The notes under the pieces are model-generated. The model did no database searches, was not told where the DNA came from, and saw only the letters and a list, made by a program, of their open reading frames with translations. Shown here in pieces: positions 45,225 through 53,601 of a stretch of 64,000 bases of DNA. A program made the position numbers and the translations under genes. The stretch comes from Thermoplasmata archaeon (lineage in GTDB: Archaea; Thermoplasmatota; Thermoplasmata; Thermoplasmatales; Thermoplasmataceae), in NCBI GenBank assembly GCA_021850505.1, contig JAJZLW010000102.1:7956-71955 (forward strand). The letters run 5' to 3'. The first letter of the stretch is position 1, and the number at the start of each line of letters is the position of its first letter.

Positions 45225-45545
45225 ATGGCATGGTACAAGGTTGGAAAGGAAAGCAGCATGAAGGATGGAGATCTCATGAAGACAAAGGTTAATGAAACCG
45301 AGGTTTTACTGATAAAGATCAAGGATAAAATCTACGCGACATCCTGTTACTGCACACATGAAGACTACGATCTTTCCGAGGGTTTCGTTGATGATGGCAA
45401 ACTGATATGCCCGAACCATTTTGCAACCTTCGAACCAGCTGACGGTTCAGTTGTGAGTCCACCAGAAGGATCCGGTGATATTTCACCGCTCAAATCATAT
45501 AAGGTTAAGAGTGAGAATGGTGAAATCTTCGTGGAAGTTTCATGA
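45225..45545 (+). CDS. Rieske-type ferredoxin
   Basis: A 106-residue soluble protein with a [2Fe-2S] Rieske site formed by CYCTHEDYDL (Cys-x-His) and ICPNHFATF (Cys-x-x-His). No membrane anchor or signal sequence is present, so it is a cytosolic electron carrier like the ferredoxin of oxygenases rather than the respiratory Rieske protein found at 53602. It overlaps the fused ETF gene by four bases (ATGA), suggesting that it passes electrons to or from that flavoprotein. Confidence 0.92.
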   Translation: MAWYKVGKESSMKDGDLMKTKVNETEVLLIKIKDKIYATSCYCTHEDYDLSEGFVDDGKLICPNHFATFEPADGSVVSPPEGSGDISPLKSYKVKSENGEIFVEVS

Positions 45546-47251
45546 AGATTCTAGTCTTCGTAAAACAGATACCTGAAATAAGCAGGATAGAGTTTGACCC
45601 CAAAACAAAACGGATAGTAAGAGACAAAGTACCGTTGATCATAAACCCATTTGACAAGAGGGCTGTTGAGGAGGGCATCAGGATAAAGGAAAAGATCGGT
45701 GGAGAAGTTGTTGTTGCAACAATGGGACCACCTTCGGCAGCTGATGTTCTGAACAATTCACTGCGGATGGGAGCAGACAGGGCAATACTAATATCAGATC
45801 CTGCCTATGCCGGGTCAGATACCTGGGTTACTTCGAGAATACTTTCTCTTGTGACAAAGAAGATATCTCCGGATATTGTTTTACTCGGAAAATATTCACT
45901 TGATGGAGAAACATCGCAGGTACCGCCGGAGGTTGCGATCCTGTCTGGCTATTCTTACAAGACTTCCGTTTCAAGGATAGAAGTTTTATCCGATAACGAT
46001 GTTAATGTTGAACAGGAGACAGAAGACGGCCTGGAAGTATACGGAATGAAATTACCTCTTCTCGTCTCGGTGAGCGAAAAGATAAACAGGGCGAGGTTCG
46101 TAAAACCTGAAATACCCGATATGAGCTCCAGAATAGAAAAGTGGTCTGCTGCTGATGTTGGGGGCAGTATAACGGGTAGCATGTCTCCAACCGTGGTCGA
46201 ATCGACAGAGATAGTTGAAAGTAAAAGAAAGGTCAGTTTCCTGAACAGTGTAGATGAAATCAGTAAGATAATTTTTGACACCCTGCAATCTGGAAAGAAA
46301 AATGCAGACTTTGTTTTACAGGATCCTCCTGACATAGATCTAGAAAGGTTTGCACTTGTTGTATCAGCCGGTGATGCCAGAGTTACTTATGAGATAGCAG
46401 GAAAGCTGAGCAGCCTGGGAGTTGAAAATAATCATGCAGTCGTCGTTGCCGGGCAGCAGGACCCACAAAACTTTGCAGGTCTTTCTTGCAACGAATACGT
46501 TCACATAAAGACAGATTCATTGAAGGCATATACAGATGAAATAGTGAAGATTATAAGAAACAGGAAACCAGAATACGTTGTTTTTCCATCTAACGTGAAA
46601 GGCAGGGAGGTGGCCGCTGCAGTTGCTGCGAAATTTGAGATCGGTCTTACTGCTGATTGCGTTGACCTGAAGTTGGAAAACAACAGACTTATTCAGTTTA
46701 AACCAGCCTTTGGTGGAGGAATGGTGGCAAGGATTACCACAAAGACCAGACCGGAAATGGCGACTGTCAGACCTGGAATCTTCAGGCTTGCAAAAACAGA
46801 GAAAAAATTTAAAGTGTCTTCAGTTGAACCGGATTCAACCTATTCAGACATCCCAGTATCAATTCAGAAAGTCGACAGCCAGTTCAAATCGCTGCAGGGA
46901 GCACGAATAGTTGTTGGAATTGGAAAAGGCCTGATAAAAAAAGACAATGTTGCTTTGGCAATGGAGTTCGCCTCGAAGGTAGGCGCAGCAATCGGTGGAA
47001 CAAGACCGATAGTTGACCTGAACTGGCTGCCGCGTCAGCAGCAGATTGGTCTAACGGGTTATTCCATTTCACCAGATCTCTACATTGCAATCGGTATCTC
47101 AGGGCATGATAACCATGTTGTTGGTACAAGATATGCAAAGACAATTGTTTCCATAAACAAAGACAAAAATGCACCTGTGTTCAATTACTCAGATTATGGT
47201 TATATCTCGGATTCGATTGAGTTCCTGAATTCAGTCCTGAAAAGTACCTGA
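45542..47251 (+). CDS. Electron transfer flavoprotein, beta and alpha subunits fused
   Basis: A 569-residue fusion. Residues about 1-240 correspond to EtfB (MKILVFVKQIPEISRI, NPFDKRAVEEGIRIKE, GADRAILISDPAYAGSD). Residues about 265-569 correspond to EtfA, with the FAD-binding domain VVGIGKGLIKKDN, GGTRPIVDLNWLPRQQQIGL and GYSISPDLYIAIGISGHDNH. It takes electrons from acyl-CoA dehydrogenase-type enzymes and hands them to a quinone reductase. The linker between the subunits spans about residues 205-265. The start overlaps the Rieske ferredoxin stop. It converges with the membrane-protein gene at 47256. Confidence 0.93.
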   Translation: MKILVFVKQIPEISRIEFDPKTKRIVRDKVPLIINPFDKRAVEEGIRIKEKIGGEVVVATMGPPSAADVLNNSLRMGADRAILISDPAYAGSDTWVTSRILSLVTKKISPDIVLLGKYSLDGETSQVPPEVAILSGYSYKTSVSRIEVLSDNDVNVEQETEDGLEVYGMKLPLLVSVSEKINRARFVKPEIPDMSSRIEKWSAADVGGSITGSMSPTVVESTEIVESKRKVSFLNSVDEISKIIFDTLQSGKKNADFVLQDPPDIDLERFALVVSAGDARVTYEIAGKLSSLGVENNHAVVVAGQQDPQNFAGLSCNEYVHIKTDSLKAYTDEIVKIIRNRKPEYVVFPSNVKGREVAAAVAAKFEIGLTADCVDLKLENNRLIQFKPAFGGGMVARITTKTRPEMATVRPGIFRLAKTEKKFKVSSVEPDSTYSDIPVSIQKVDSQFKSLQGARIVVGIGKGLIKKDNVALAMEFASKVGAAIGGTRPIVDLNWLPRQQQIGLTGYSISPDLYIAIGISGHDNHVVGTRYAKTIVSINKDKNAPVFNYSDYGYISDSIEFLNSVLKST

Positions 47252-47255
47252 TTGT

Positions 47256-47879
47256 TCAGTACCTTGCCCGGTAATAGTCTCTGTAATATCTGGAACGCGC
47301 AGCCTTTCTTGATTTTTCAACCACCTGCAGATAGAGCCCCAAAGGGTAGAGAATACCTGCGATTATCTGTGCATCTATTGAAGCAACACCAAGCACAAGA
47401 AGGGTGAACCAGAGAAGGAAAGCACCAAGCACTCCTGCAACAACCATTGTTACTCTCTTGTAAAGAACATAAACAGCCGCGAAAACAAGGACGCTTATAA
47501 CAAGTATCTCAGGTAAATATGCAGGATAGATTGCAAGCAGAACAAAGAATGTAAGCGCAGCGAAACCCACAGATAAGGCTATCTTTACAAAGATGGTCAT
47601 CAGAAGGGCACCTAAAATAATGCCTATAATCAAGACGAGATAAACTGGGGTGCTTGAAAGTGGTATGTAATGAAGCAGAAAGGAGGCAAATATGTAACCA
47701 TAATATGCTCCCAGTACAACAAACAGGAGCTTCCAGGTAGTACTCCCCTTGAATATGAGTGCAACTGAGAGAAAGACCAGTCCTATAAGTACGACATAGG
47801 ATAAACTGGCTGGAAGGTATAAACTATTCAAGAAGAGGCTCTTGAAATAATTCTCTATTGTTGAGGTTAAACCGACCAT
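47256..47879 (-). CDS. Multi-pass membrane protein, unknown (seven-helix)
   Basis: A 207-residue hydrophobic protein with about seven membrane helices and a basic, Tyr/Arg-rich C-terminal tail (KSRKAARSRYYRDYYRARY). It resembles DUF4203/TM7-type archaeal membrane proteins in layout but I could not assign a family. The ATG at 47879 is preceded by an AT-rich region with the palindrome CGATAATTATCG 48 bases upstream, so it may share a regulator with nrdJ. Confidence 0.6.
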   Translation of the reverse strand: MVGLTSTIENYFKSLFLNSLYLPASLSYVVLIGLVFLSVALIFKGSTTWKLLFVVLGAYYGYIFASFLLHYIPLSSTPVYLVLIIGIILGALLMTIFVKIALSVGFAALTFFVLLAIYPAYLPEILVISVLVFAAVYVLYKRVTMVVAGVLGAFLLWFTLLVLGVASIDAQIIAGILYPLGLYLQVVEKSRKAARSRYYRDYYRARY

Positions 47880-48209
47880 AACTGTCAGACATTGTATGAC
47901 AAGTATTAATATTTTTGGATAATTAACGATAATTATCGCACTGGTTCAATATTACAGTAAGTCAATACAATTGGCTGTATTAAATTTTCATTCCTTTTCC
48001 TGGTCGGTAAATTAGATCTGAAGAAATATTGGATTGTGTCTGACATTTGCTGGTAGCATCAATGTTAAGGTTTTGATATGTATCTTGCTTGCTCTGAAAA
48101 ATGCTGTTCCGGATGAAAAGGTATTTGAATTCCACAAATTGAATCTAAAGAAGAGATAGGAGAGTGTAATATTCACCGATCCAACCGATTATTGATTGCG
48201 GATAAGAAA
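47880..48209. other. Intergenic stretch without gene
   Basis: About 330 AT-rich bases between the membrane-protein start and the end of the AbiEi-like gene. Besides the palindrome at 47927 there is a short plus-strand reading frame (about 48036-48159) that has no recognisable features and no good start; I do not call it. Confidence 0.35.
47927..47938. promoter_or_regulatory. Second copy of palindrome CGATAATTATCG
   Basis: Identical to 27520-27531. It lies in the promoter region of the seven-helix membrane protein gene (start 47879). A 12-base identical palindrome in two promoter regions suggests a shared regulator site. Confidence 0.45.
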
Positions 48210-48770
48210 TTAATAAGTTCCAGACTTTCCATACAGCTTGGAAGTATATTCAAGCACCTTTGATTTGTTTGCCATTTCATTTAGTCTTTCCTTTGTTTCG
48301 GGATCAATGGACAGACCGTAATAATTTAAATCAAGAAGTGTTTTTTCAACATCTGATACTGGAACAAAAACACCTCCGTAATTTACATAATCATAGCCAA
48401 AGAATGCTTTTTCGTTAATCCTGTGAACTATAACACGTATTCCCATTATATCCCTGATTCCTGGATTCGCCAGGCTTCTTGTCACTATGACCGGGGCGGA
48501 TTGCTGTGTCCATAATTTTCTAATTGTGAGCGCATACTGTAGACCGTAATAGAATGGCCTGAATTTGAATCCGATTATCGACTCGCTGCGATTGTAAGAA
48601 TAGGTTCCTTTTCCGATTCTCTGTAGTTTTCCATCCTGTGCAAGATTGTGGAGCATTAATCTGATGTAAGCTTCACTGGCGCCCAGCCTGGATAAAAACC
48701 TCCTTGCATCATTAATATCGAAGATTAATTGCTTGGCAAAGAAATCAGCAAAAGCAGATTCATATTTCAT
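48210..48770 (-). CDS. AbiEi-type antitoxin/regulator
   Basis: A 186-residue protein with an N-terminal winged-helix like that of AbiEi antitoxins (DINDARRFLSRLGASEAYIR, then LAQDGKLQRIGKGTYSYNR) and a C-terminal domain with SDVEKTLLDLNYYG, where AbiEi proteins carry DxEKT-type sequence. In bacteria it represses its own promoter and neutralises the AbiEii nucleotidyltransferase (type IV toxin-antitoxin). Here the gene follows the nucleotidyltransferase and overlaps it by 11 bases; in classical loci the antitoxin comes first. Confidence 0.78.
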   Translation of the reverse strand: MKYESAFADFFAKQLIFDINDARRFLSRLGASEAYIRLMLHNLAQDGKLQRIGKGTYSYNRSESIIGFKFRPFYYGLQYALTIRKLWTQQSAPVIVTRSLANPGIRDIMGIRVIVHRINEKAFFGYDYVNYGGVFVPVSDVEKTLLDLNYYGLSIDPETKERLNEMANKSKVLEYTSKLYGKSGTY

Positions 48771-49401
48771 TCAACCACCTCTTAAGATACTCGGTCATAT
48801 TGTCAAAATTCAAATTACGTGGACCGGCATAAAGAAGCGCTGGCAGTACTTCTTCGTCTATGGGTCTCGCTAAATTGTTGAGAAACGACGAGAGCTTTGA
48901 TCTGACAACATAATCTGATCTCTCAAGCCATTTCGTAAGAATGAACAGATCATAGATGTCCCTTACATATCTTCTGCCATTATATGCTTCAATCTTCCTT
49001 ATCATCAATTCGGTCGGGCTAAACACATTTATTATTTTTACAGTTCCGTCTATTCGCAGGTAAGGTCGTATTTCATTTTCAGCGAAGCCCGGCTTAGACT
49101 CTAGAAGAATATCTGTTTCATCCCTTGCTATTCTAACTCTTGAAGGCAGATCAGGATCCGTCCAAATCAGTCTGAGGTCGTACCTTGCAAGTAATGCAAT
49201 AAGCTCCTTAAAGGCAGACAAGTCCAGATAAATGTCTATACCCTCTGAGAATCTCATTCCTCCAAAGCATCTCCAAATTGCCGTTCCTCCGTATAGAAGA
49301 GCACCGGGCTGGATCCTGTCATATATAAGATCAATTATATAATCCTGAAGTCTGGCAATTTTTAGTCTCTGACCGCTTAGAAACGGTTCTATTGGTGCCA
49401 A
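48760..49401 (-). CDS. AbiEii/AbiGii-family nucleotidyltransferase with altered DxD
   Basis: A 213-residue toxin-type nucleotidyltransferase. YGGTAIWRCFGG is the GGTA nucleotide-binding motif and SPTELMIRKIEAYNGRRYVR with DIYDLFIL is the conserved second half. In active members the metal-binding pair reads like SEDID; here it reads SEGID, with Gly at residue 54 and Asp at 56. The first metal ligand is therefore missing, consistent with loss of activity or a repurposed protein. The start is TTG at 49401. Overlap with the antitoxin gene indicates a common transcript. Confidence 0.75.
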   Translation of the reverse strand: MAPIEPFLSGQRLKIARLQDYIIDLIYDRIQPGALLYGGTAIWRCFGGMRFSEGIDIYLDLSAFKELIALLARYDLRLIWTDPDLPSRVRIARDETDILLESKPGFAENEIRPYLRIDGTVKIINVFSPTELMIRKIEAYNGRRYVRDIYDLFILTKWLERSDYVVRSKLSSFLNNLARPIDEEVLPALLYAGPRNLNFDNMTEYLKRWLNEI

Positions 49402-49741
49402 TAAAGTAAGTGATTGTTATATAATATTATAACTTTAACTAATTATACTACCGTATGGGGTTCGGTTAGATCCATGGGGTTCTATGATATTAATAAATAA
49501 ATTCATACACAGAAGACAGCAACAAGGATATTCATGTTAGTAGATGGGGGTTGTTCTTAAAAAATAAATGAGAGTGCGTGGAGCCCTGTGCGTTAATGTT
49601 TTAAACGAATATTCGAACGGTAACAACGGAGGTATTTCTAAAAAACTATTCGGTATATAGAGCTGATCAGTAGGTTTTCGAACACTCGGCTCTATGATAC
49701 CGCGATCCGGCTAATGGTTCACCAAAATGACAGCATTTCGG
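49402..49741. other. Intergenic stretch between the two toxin-antitoxin loci
   Basis: About 340 bases without a recognisable gene. It contains one copy of the near-repeated motif at 49590-49610 and AT-rich sequence that must hold the promoter of the AbiE-like operon (TTATATAATATTATAAC near 49418-49434). Confidence 0.4.
49590..49610. repeat. Near-repeat motif with hairpin core, copy 1
   Basis: GCGTTAATGTTTTAAACGAA, plus one T, matches the motif at 51520-51541 with one deletion and one substitution. The second copy is an almost perfect hairpin; in this copy one arm is shortened. Both lie in non-coding DNA of the same accessory patch, about 1.9 kb apart. Confidence 0.45.
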
Positions 49742-50158
49742 TTATCCTGACTTGATTATCACCCCAATATTTGCTATCTCTCTTTCCTTTTCTATAAATT
49801 CGCGATCAAAAGTTATAAACGTATCTGCCCCGATCATCATGCTGGCGGAAATGTGCAATATGTCCAAGGTTTTCATTCTTATCCTAACTGCAATTTCTAA
49901 GGCATTACTGATAATCTTGTTCATGCTCGCTTCAGGGATTTCAATATTAATTTCAGGTAAATAATCGACGAAAGCTTCTATTTCGTCCACGCTCAGGTTT
50001 GTTGTCCTGGAAAGCACGGATTTCAATTCCAAAACAGCTACTAGAGATGTAACCTCCCTGTCTCCACGATCAAAAATTTTCAATGCTCTTGCATGATTAA
50101 CATCTCTGTTGTTAAGGAATGAAATTATGACGTTTGTGTCAATATAATTCAGTCTAAT
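49742..50158 (-). CDS. VapC-like PIN-domain toxin, non-standard start
   Basis: PIN-domain ribonuclease of the VapC kind: YIDTNVIISFLN carries the first Asp, VLELKSVL the Glu, TLDILHISA and ITFDREF the other acidic residues. The full domain needs the frame to begin at about 50158, where the first codon in the right place is ATT, directly overlapping the antitoxin stop. No ATG, GTG or TTG exists upstream before an in-frame stop; the first TTG (50083) would cut off the catalytic Asp. So this is either an ATT start or a lost start codon (an ATG changed to ATT would also create the antitoxin TAG). Length with ATT is 138 residues, normal for VapC. Confidence 0.72.
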   Translation of the reverse strand: MRLNYIDTNVIISFLNNRDVNHARALKIFDRGDREVTSLVAVLELKSVLSRTTNLSVDEIEAFVDYLPEINIEIPEASMNKIISNALEIAVRIRMKTLDILHISASMMIGADTFITFDREFIEKEREIANIGVIIKSG

Positions 50159-50405
50159 CCCGTTCCTTTATTGATATTTCCGATAGATCCTTAGGCAGTT
50201 CAGGGAGTCCCTTTTCTTTCCATTTCTTGATTATTTCTTGACTTTTTTCCTTCCGATCTACTGTTTTTTTTGCGTTTTGCATGCCATTCTGCATAATCCA
50301 CCTCAAGGCATCTGCTCTGTTAGTGGCAATCTTGTATCTTATTAACTGTTCAATAAGATCGGAAGTGTTAGTATCTATCCTCAATGCGATAACATTTGAA
50401 ACCAT
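50154..50405 (-). CDS. VapB-like ribbon-helix-helix antitoxin
   Basis: An 83-residue protein whose N-terminal half (VIALRIDTNTSDLIEQLI, then TNRADALRWIMQNG) is a ribbon-helix-helix DNA-binding fold, followed by a charged tail that would wrap the toxin. It lies directly upstream of the PIN-domain gene and shares its last codons with it. It would repress its own operon. The start is ATG at 50405. Confidence 0.8.
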   Translation of the reverse strand: MVSNVIALRIDTNTSDLIEQLIRYKIATNRADALRWIMQNGMQNAKKTVDRKEKSQEIIKKWKEKGLPELPKDLSEISIKERD

Positions 50406-50657
50406 ATAATTTCATATGTAAACATTCTATAAATTCTTTCTTGACTGTTTCTATTTACCTCTTTCCTAACGGATAGTTCTTCTCTCTTTAATGTAATCTT
50501 TCCTTACGGCCTCTTGCTCTTTACTCTCTTTCGTAAGTTTTTCTTTAAACCTATGATAATATCCAGATATGTTCTTTAAATCGTACTTTGCTGGGTTAGG
50601 AAAATTTTTTGTTTCCATTGACAATAAATTTTTAATTTGCCAGACATTGATTAATTA

Positions 50658-51284
50658 ATGGAACATTATAACTCTACGAAGGCAGCCGAAGATTATCATA
50701 GGGTATTCACCAAAGATGATGACAATCCAGAATTAAAGAGAAAAGCAATTCAAAGATACGTAAAGTTTACATCAAAATTAAAACAAGGAGGCCACGTTCT
50801 TGATGCAGGTTGTGGCACTGGCATATTTGTGCCTTATTTTGTCAAGAATGGTTTCACAGTTACAGGTGTGGATATCTCAAGCTCAATGATTGAGTTAGCT
50901 TCCGAGAACAACCCTTTGGCTGAATTCAAGGTAATGGATATACGCCATCTAAATTTCCCGTCGAATTACTTTGACGGCATATGGAATGTTGCAACTTTGC
51001 TTCATATGGGTGAGTCTGATGTCAAATTGGCACTTCAAGAATCTAGGAGAGTTTTGAAGGATAATGGAACCCTATATATTGCCACACGAACGAAAGACAC
51101 CAGCATAAGCATAATAGAAGAGTCAAGGGAAGGAGGCGAGATAATGGTAAATTATTATTCTGTAAGTAAATTAGACGGGTTGTTAAAGGCTTCCGGTTTC
51201 GAAACAATAGAAATCAAAGTTGAACCAGACGACTATTCAAGGCCATTTGACTGCGTTTTTTTCCTTGTCAAACTCTCCACTTAA
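50658..51284 (+). CDS. Class I SAM-dependent methyltransferase
   Basis: A 208-residue enzyme with the SAM-binding motif VLDAGCGTGIFVPYF near residue 47, motif II acidic residue in VTGVDISSSMIELA, and the later NYFDGIWNVATLLHM. The substrate is not indicated: small-molecule (ubiquinone/methionine-type) methyltransferases look the same. It stands alone in an accessory patch between the VapBC locus and the respiratory operon. The start is ATG at 50658 after an AT-rich promoter. Confidence 0.85.
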   Translation: MEHYNSTKAAEDYHRVFTKDDDNPELKRKAIQRYVKFTSKLKQGGHVLDAGCGTGIFVPYFVKNGFTVTGVDISSSMIELASENNPLAEFKVMDIRHLNFPSNYFDGIWNVATLLHMGESDVKLALQESRRVLKDNGTLYIATRTKDTSISIIEESREGGEIMVNYYSVSKLDGLLKASGFETIEIKVEPDDYSRPFDCVFFLVKLST

Positions 51285-51642
51285 TGCCTTGTAGCAACGT
51301 ATTGTATACTTGGGCGAACTACTATGAAATTCTCACATTAAACTTGGCTCAATTGTGCATTACCCGTAAAATCTGTAATACAATAATTTCTTTAATGCGG
51401 ATTTATTTCAAGTTTCTCCCACTAAGCTAAATGAAAGAGGGGTTAATCTAACATTCAACAAAAATTGGCATTTGAAAATGCTCACATAAGTAAACACGGG
51501 AAAGCGGGCCCGGGGGTATGCGTTTAATCTTTTAAACGAATCCCATTGAATGTTTTGGTAAAAAGATTTCGATACATAATACAATAAACTAAAATGGTGC
51601 GAAAGAGATGTACTTAATATCTGGAAAAAAAATTATCTATTA
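51285..51642. other. Intergenic stretch with hairpin motif
   Basis: About 360 bases downstream of the methyltransferase and of the respiratory operon (the two converge here). It contains a short GC-rich run GCGGGCCCGGGGG (51504-51516) and the near-repeat at 51520-51541; no gene recognised. Confidence 0.4.
51520..51541. repeat. Near-repeat motif with hairpin core, copy 2
   Basis: CGTTTAA-TCTT-TTAAACG forms a seven-base stem with a four-base loop, flanked by G and AA. It matches the motif at 49590-49610. Directly before it is a GC-rich run. Position after two convergent genes would fit a terminator-like element; the copy in the toxin region does not fit that role. Confidence 0.45.
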
Positions 51643-51879
51643 TCAGATCTCCAGCTTACCCATATTGTATACGAGGACGCCGAAACCAATGAATGCAAAT
51701 GTAACCGAAAGCCAGCTTGCTATCTGATGCGGTCCTATTTCTGGCGATATCGTTGGAAAATACTGGTAAAGTATGAATATTGGAACGGAAAGGATCAACA
51801 GAACCAGTGCAAAGAAGATCTCTATCATTTCTATCCTTCTTCTTTTCCAGAGATCCTTGAATTCTGTCAAAATACTCAT
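51643..51879 (-). CDS. Small membrane protein in the cytochrome b operon
   Basis: A 78-residue protein with two membrane helices (about residues 17-40 and 52-72). No family recognised. It overlaps the next gene upstream by four bases and is the last gene of the Rieske/cytochrome b operon, so it is probably an assembly factor or a minor subunit of the complex. Confidence 0.7.
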   Translation of the reverse strand: MSILTEFKDLWKRRRIEMIEIFFALVLLILSVPIFILYQYFPTISPEIGPHQIASWLSVTFAFIGFGVLVYNMGKLEI

Positions 51880-52223
51880 GGATAACTCACCCCAATCAAA
51901 GCGAAGGCAAAAACGTAAAGAAGCAATGGCAGCAGGATTGTTCTTATCCTCAAACCTGCCCTAACCCCTTTTCCATTTTTCATCAACAATGAAATTAGGA
52001 AGAATATCAGCGATACAACCATGAAAACAAGGGAGACTATGAAAAGTGCAAGAAGGAAATCGTAATAATTGCCAAAGACAGGTGATACCATTGACGAGAT
52101 TGGTTCGTGATACATTCTCACGATCGGATATATCACCAGGGTGTACAGGACCATGGGGATAGAACCGGCAATGTATATTATCATTGATGTGTAAAATAGA
52201 GCCAGCCGCTTGTTAATTATCAT
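51876..52223 (-). CDS. Three-helix membrane protein in the cytochrome b operon
   Basis: A 115-residue protein with three membrane helices (about residues 8-33, 50-80 and 92-112). It overlaps both neighbours by four bases. Function unknown; the chain of overlapping genes suggests a membrane subunit of the Rieske/cytochrome b complex or a chaperone for it. Confidence 0.7.
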   Translation of the reverse strand: MIINKRLALFYTSMIIYIAGSIPMVLYTLVIYPIVRMYHEPISSMVSPVFGNYYDFLLALFIVSLVFMVVSLIFFLISLLMKNGKGVRAGLRIRTILLPLLLYVFAFALIGVSYP

Positions 52224-52408
52224 CTGTAAATCCCCTCCGCTGCAAGTGATATCAATACGACAAGAGATGTCAGGATCAGATCAATGAAGAGCAATATTGC
52301 CCAAACCGTCTGGTAACTTGAGAAAGCCACCGAAGAAATATACCAGAGTAATATCGCAATTACAACCTGTATGCCTATGATCATATAAGCTGTTTTGAGT
52401 TTATTCAT
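52220..52408 (-). CDS. Two-helix membrane protein in the cytochrome b operon
   Basis: A 62-residue protein consisting almost entirely of two membrane helices. It overlaps cytochrome b by eight bases upstream and the three-helix protein by four bases downstream. Tiny hydrophobic proteins in such positions are often supernumerary respiratory subunits; there is no family match. Confidence 0.65.
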   Translation of the reverse strand: MNKLKTAYMIIGIQVVIAILLWYISSVAFSSYQTVWAILLFIDLILTSLVVLISLAAEGIYR

Positions 52409-53591
52409 TCTTCACCATATCCTGTTTTGCAAATCTCATTGCATATACTGAAGCAAATGCCACTAACGTAATGCCCCACCACATGTCCATTGTAAGCAGC
52501 CTGGTCTGAGTTAGACCTGGTTGTGCGTATCCCCATAACCCCATAATGAAGAGAGCGATGAGATAAAACACCCCGAAGACTGTGATCATCGGCCTTTCAA
52601 GAGCCTCTGTTCCCTTGTATCTGTCAATGAAGGGTATGAACAGAAGGGAAATAAGGAAAAATGTGACAAGTGGAACTCCTCCTGTGGTTAATCCATAGCC
52701 GGCAAGATCCATTAATTTGTAAACTGGCATTATGTACCAGTCCGGAAACGGTGTCAGCCCATACTGAAGAGAGCCGTATGCGAGTTGCAGTTTCTGGGGA
52801 AATGCCGCAGCGAATATGAGCACTATTGCTATGAATATCAGGGATGTGAATACTGTATACAAGAGATTGACCGGAAACCACGGCAGGTTCTTTTTTCTCT
52901 GTACTTCTTCAGGTTCGTCCTTTATTCCAAATGGACCAGATTTCTCAAAGAGATAGAAATGCAATACAGTAACAAGGATGATCAATCCTCCCACAATAGC
53001 AACATGTAATGAAAGCAGGTGAGCCATTGTCTGGGCAGTTGTTCCGTTTCCAACTATAACTGCTACTAGAAAATTGGCAAGAGCTGGAAAGAGCCTTCCA
53101 ATGACGCTCTTTTCAACAAGTATCTCCATAACATGAAGCGCTGAAAGGCTGATGTATGTCTGCGTGAGGAGATAACCCAGTATGGCCTCAATATATACAA
53201 GGACAAAGAGTATGACTCCAAGAATCCACTGGAGCCATCTCCATTTTCCCTTGTAAGCACCTGTGAAATAGGATCTGAACATGTGAACGTAGAGAAGCGC
53301 GACCATGGCATATCCCATGTAAAGGTGGGAGGTAAGGAGAAGATGCCCGAAATATACGCTTGATATTATACCTGCAGTCGAGTTATACGGATTTCCCTGC
53401 TGGTAGTAATAGAAAAGCAGTATACCAGAAAACCCCAGGTAAAGCAGGGCTGCCAGCAGAAAAGAACCTGTCCAGTAATCCAGGCGGAGTTCCTTCTTGG
53501 TTATTGATCTGAGCGATATGTTGTAGGAACCGGGCGGTCCCTTTTCTTCAGTTATTATTTTGGTCAGGTCATATTCATTTTTTTCTGTCAT
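52401..53591 (-). CDS. Cytochrome b of a bc1/b6f-type (Rieske) complex
   Basis: A protein of 396 residues with eight or more membrane helices. Haem ligands appear as paired His about 14 residues apart: TSHLYMGYAMVALLYVHMF in the second helix region and SLHVAIVGGLIILVTVLHF in the fourth. The quinol-site region and a second block, with PDWYIMPVYKLMDLAG, follow. Together with the Rieske protein immediately upstream it forms a quinol-oxidising complex in the membrane. The ATG at 53591 gives 11 bases of spacing after the Rieske gene; the ATG at 53630 would overlap it and is less likely. No cytochrome c1 gene is present. Confidence 0.9.
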   Translation of the reverse strand: MTEKNEYDLTKIITEEKGPPGSYNISLRSITKKELRLDYWTGSFLLAALLYLGFSGILLFYYYQQGNPYNSTAGIISSVYFGHLLLTSHLYMGYAMVALLYVHMFRSYFTGAYKGKWRWLQWILGVILFVLVYIEAILGYLLTQTYISLSALHVMEILVEKSVIGRLFPALANFLVAVIVGNGTTAQTMAHLLSLHVAIVGGLIILVTVLHFYLFEKSGPFGIKDEPEEVQRKKNLPWFPVNLLYTVFTSLIFIAIVLIFAAAFPQKLQLAYGSLQYGLTPFPDWYIMPVYKLMDLAGYGLTTGGVPLVTFFLISLLFIPFIDRYKGTEALERPMITVFGVFYLIALFIMGLWGYAQPGLTQTRLLTMDMWWGITLVAFASVYAMRFAKQDMVKNE

Positions 53592-53601
53592 GATATCATT
53601 C

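Noticed and set aside
48036..48159. Short plus-strand reading frame between the membrane protein and AbiEi genes
   Set aside because: No family similarity, no plausible start with a promoter, and it follows directly after a stop; treated as non-coding.
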